Assembly (NCBI GenBank): GCA_016721425.1
Contig: JADKID010000042.1
Coordinates: 186,001 to 250,000, forward strand
Source of the DNA: Bryobacterales bacterium
Lineage (GTDB): Bacteria; Acidobacteriota; Terriglobia; Bryobacterales; Bryobacteraceae
Reading direction: 5' to 3'
DNA length: 64,000 nt
The notes beneath the pieces are model-generated. The model ran no database searches. It was not told the origin of the DNA and worked only from the letters and a program-made list of their open reading frames with translations. This document shows, piece by piece, positions 62,620-64,000 of this stretch (positions within the stretch are counted from its first letter, which is position 1; each line of letters opens with the position of its first letter). The translations under genes and the position numbers were made by a program.

Positions 62620-62889
62620 TCAGGAGACGGTAGTCTGTCCAGGCGCCGGCACGGCTTCCCCGTCTTCGGCGTCATCGTCAGCATCGTCGGAGTCCCGTTC
62701 GATGGGCAACCCGGTTTCCGGATCAATCTCCGGCTCAATGGGCAATCCGGTGATGGGATCAATCTCCGGCTCTGCCTCCGGACCATCCAACTTGCGTTGT
62801 TGGCGCCGGGCCAGCTTCTCCTGCCTTTTTTCGAGGCGAGCCTGTTCCTTCTGTCGTTTCTTGAATGTTGTGTGGGATCTGGTTGCCAA
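62620..62889 (-). CDS. Small basic/acidic repeat protein
   Basis: The protein has 89 aa. The first 34 residues are strongly basic (KKRQKEQARLEKRQEKLARR). Then comes a short tandem repeat, EPEIDPITGLPI and EPEIDPETGLPI, and a last acidic stretch (DSDDADDDAEDGE). No domain is recognised. The basic N-terminus suggests nucleic-acid or ribosome binding. It lies between DUF1844 (23 bases) and the RRM gene. Confidence 0.6.
   Translation of the reverse strand: MATRSHTTFKKRQKEQARLEKRQEKLARRQQRKLDGPEAEPEIDPITGLPIEPEIDPETGLPIERDSDDADDDAEDGEAVPAPGQTTVS
62704..62775. repeat. Two tandem 36-bp repeats within the small basic/acidic protein gene
   Basis: Units at 62704-62739 and 62740-62775 both start GGGCAA(C/T)CCGG, share GGATCAATCTCCGGCTC-type sequence, and encode the EPEIDPxTGLPI repeat on the minus strand. 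The unit is a multiple of three, so copy number can change without a frameshift. Confidence 0.8.
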
Positions 62890-62927
62890 TGGGCACCTTC
62901 GCGGGCAGTTCGGTCATGGGGGAGTGG

Positions 62928-62951
62928 GCCGGCCAACCGAAGTTGGCCGGC
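62928..62951 (-). terminator. Perfect hairpin with cUUCGg tetraloop after the RRM gene
   Basis: In the minus-strand transcript GCCGGCCAAC pairs with GUUGGCCGGC around UUCG, an exceptionally stable C(UUCG)G tetraloop. It starts 23 bases after the RRM stop. There is no clear U-tract, so it may act as a Rho-assisted terminator or as a 3' stabilising stem. Confidence 0.65.
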
Positions 62952-62974
62952 AAAGTGCTATGCGGGAAAAGATC

Positions 62975-63286
62975 TTACCAGCGGGAATCGCGGCGCGGAC
63001 CACCACGCCCACCGCCACCACCGGCGCCCCCACGGCTGTCGGTCTTGGGACGGGCTTCGTTTACGTTCAACGCACGACCGTCAACGCTGGCGCCGTTCAG
63101 AGCGCTGATAGCGCGATCGGCTTCGTCGCCGTTGGTCATTTCAACAAAGGCAAAACCACGCGAACGGCCGGTGTCACGATCCGTGACGATGCTGACGCGT
63201 TCCACGGCGCCGTATTCTTCAAACCACGAGCGGACGGATGCTTCCGTCGCCCGGAAATCGAGATTGCCAACAAAGATGTTCTTCAA
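62975..63286 (-). CDS. RNA-recognition-motif (RRM) protein
   Basis: The protein has 103 aa from TTG 63286 (GGAAAG eight bases upstream). One RRM: RNP2 is NIFVGNLDF and RNP1 is RSRGFAFVEM. A Gly/Arg-rich tail (GGAGGGGGRGGPRRDSR) follows, as in bacterial cold-inducible RNA-binding proteins of the Rbp group. It would bind single-stranded RNA, acting as chaperone or regulator. It stands alone with its own hairpin downstream and a 262-base spacer from fba upstream. Confidence 0.93.
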   Translation of the reverse strand: MKNIFVGNLDFRATEASVRSWFEEYGAVERVSIVTDRDTGRSRGFAFVEMTNGDEADRAISALNGASVDGRALNVNEARPKTDSRGGAGGGGGRGGPRRDSRW

Positions 63287-63485
63287 GTTGTGTTCTTTCC
63301 GATTCGATAGCGGACCAAACTGATCGGATTGAGATCACGACCGAAAGGAGCGGACAATCGAATACTCTTCTAGTCCAACAGGAATCGCGCCCGGAATCTA
63401 CTAAAATCTGCATCCGGACTCGATTTTTTTTGGGGCGACGATAAGGCGAAGACCCAGCAAACACCCATTCGGGCGTAAAACACGC

Positions 63486-63513
63486 GCGGCGCGAGCCTCC
63501 CGGCCCGCGCCGC
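63486..63513 (-). terminator. GC-rich hairpin after the aldolase gene
   Basis: GCGGCGCGAGCC (63486-63497) pairs with GGCCCGCGCCGC (63502-63513), with one G-U pair in the minus-strand RNA and a 4-base loop. It is 35 bases after the aldolase stop, and the transcript continues GCGUGUUUUACG. It is a likely terminator. Confidence 0.7.
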
Positions 63514-63548
63514 ACCTGCCTATCCGGACGATTCTGAACTGGAAGCGC

Positions 63549-64000
63549 TTACGCTTCCTTCTTGTACATTTCGGCCATCTCGGCCAGCGGGATCGGGATA
63601 ATCGACTTGGCCTTGCCGGCCTGGCCGAACTGGACCATGCGCTCCGCCACAACCTTCTTCATCGCATCGCGCGCCGGCTTGTTGTAGTCGCGCGGATCGA
63701 ACTTCTCCGGCGATTCGAACAGGACCTTACGGATGGCGCCCGTGATGGCCAGGCGGTTGTCGGTGTCAACATTGATCTTGCGGACGCCGTTCTTGATGCC
63801 GAGCTGAATCTCGGAGATCGGCACGCCCCACGTCGGCTTGAGGTTGCCGCCGTACTTGTTGATGATGTCCTGCAGGTCCTTGAAAGAGCCATGCATCACC
63901 AGGTGGGTCTTGGGCAGGCGCTTGTGGATGTCGATGAGGACGTCCATCTTGAGCACTTCGCCGTCCGGCTCGCGGGTGAACTTGAACGCGCCGTGGGAGG
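63549..64000 (-). CDS. fba: Class II fructose-bisphosphate aldolase, C-terminal part
   Basis: The gene is partial: it enters at the right edge and ends at 63549. The last 150 residues are present: SHGAFKFTREPDGEVLKMDV, DIHKRLPKTHLVMHGSF, GGNLKPTWGVPISEIQLGIKNGVRKINVDTD in pieces (the phosphate loop and the N-x-D-T-D motif), and ITGAIRKVLFESPEKFDPRDY. The zinc-dependent enzyme cleaves or forms fructose-1,6-bisphosphate in glycolysis and gluconeogenesis. The metal ligand His of H-G-(S/A)-x in the visible part is present. Confidence 0.93.
   Translation of the reverse strand, partial: SHGAFKFTREPDGEVLKMDVLIDIHKRLPKTHLVMHGSFKDLQDIINKYGGNLKPTWGVPISEIQLGIKNGVRKINVDTDNRLAITGAIRKVLFESPEKFDPRDYNKPARDAMKKVVAERMVQFGQAGKAKSIIPIPLAEMAEMYKKEA

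Overview
The window is high-GC bacterial DNA and, by gene content, most likely comes from an Acidobacteriota genome of the Bryobacterales/Solibacter type. This is inferred from family content, not from a marker gene: secreted DUF1080, GH127 and sulfatase proteins, Tat-exported Gfo/Idh/MocA oxidoreductases, secreted proteins with an IASGGGWKTT-type repeat, a PEP-CTERM protein, an AgpA-type glucan phosphorylase and a large kdp locus. I see no rRNA, tRNA, CRISPR array, insertion sequence, integrase or phage gene.

Region by region. 1-5.75 kb is a decaying zone: the tail of a GPH sugar symporter and a secreted beta-helix protein, both with single-base frameshifts; an AraC regulator that lost its first helix-turn-helix by internal deletion; an intact SWIM zinc-finger protein; and truncated tails of a proline iminopeptidase and a tannase joined at one deletion point. 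5.75-19.9 kb carries secreted and catabolic genes (DUF1080, pip, Gfo/Idh/MocA, adenosine-deaminase-like, a two-repeat surface protein, a membrane spermidine-synthase-like protein, GH127 plus sulfatase) and rmuC. 20.1-28.9 kb is one kdp potassium-uptake locus: three PhoB-style direct repeats, a Usp-like protein, a 27-aa membrane peptide, kdpF, A, B and C, a porin with an in-frame stop, and two tandem KdpD sensor modules without a kinase domain. 28.9-34.6 kb holds a zinc alcohol dehydrogenase, two small conserved genes, an alpha-glucan phosphorylase and an Rrf2 regulator with an apparently leaderless promoter.

34.9-41.0 kb is a tightly packed corrinoid cluster (CobQ-like, CobD, BtuF, BtuD, BtuC, CobU, CobT). 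The transporter and CobD look intact, while the CobQ-, CobU- and CobT-like proteins each lack residues or segments that normally define the enzyme. An ABC export pair follows, closed by a strong bidirectional terminator. 43.1-47.4 kb is a four-gene leftward operon: a PEP-CTERM protein, a TPR-fused alkaline-phosphatase-fold protein that seems to have lost metal ligands, a GNAT protein and an M24 peptidase. 47.5-53.9 kb is cofactor and translation housekeeping: valS-nadC-birA, a LolA-like protein, and coaX with a downstream partner.

54.3-60.1 kb is a seven-gene leftward operon with overlapping or near-abutting genes: mazG, a COG3375 GNAT, an OSBS/N-succinylamino-acid racemase homologue, an EamA transporter, an MFS transporter, an SDR and an orphan VapB-like antitoxin. 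The racemase/GNAT pair matches the known D-to-L amino acid conversion pathway. The right end carries a GNAT gene, ribF, a PhnP-like hydrolase, DUF1844, a small repeat protein, an RRM RNA-binding protein and the 3' part of class II fructose-bisphosphate aldolase.

The most unusual items are the kinase-less tandem KdpD pair with its candidate operator, the corrinoid cluster with three degenerate enzymes, the pseudophosphatase in a PEP-CTERM operon, and the racemase/GNAT operon.
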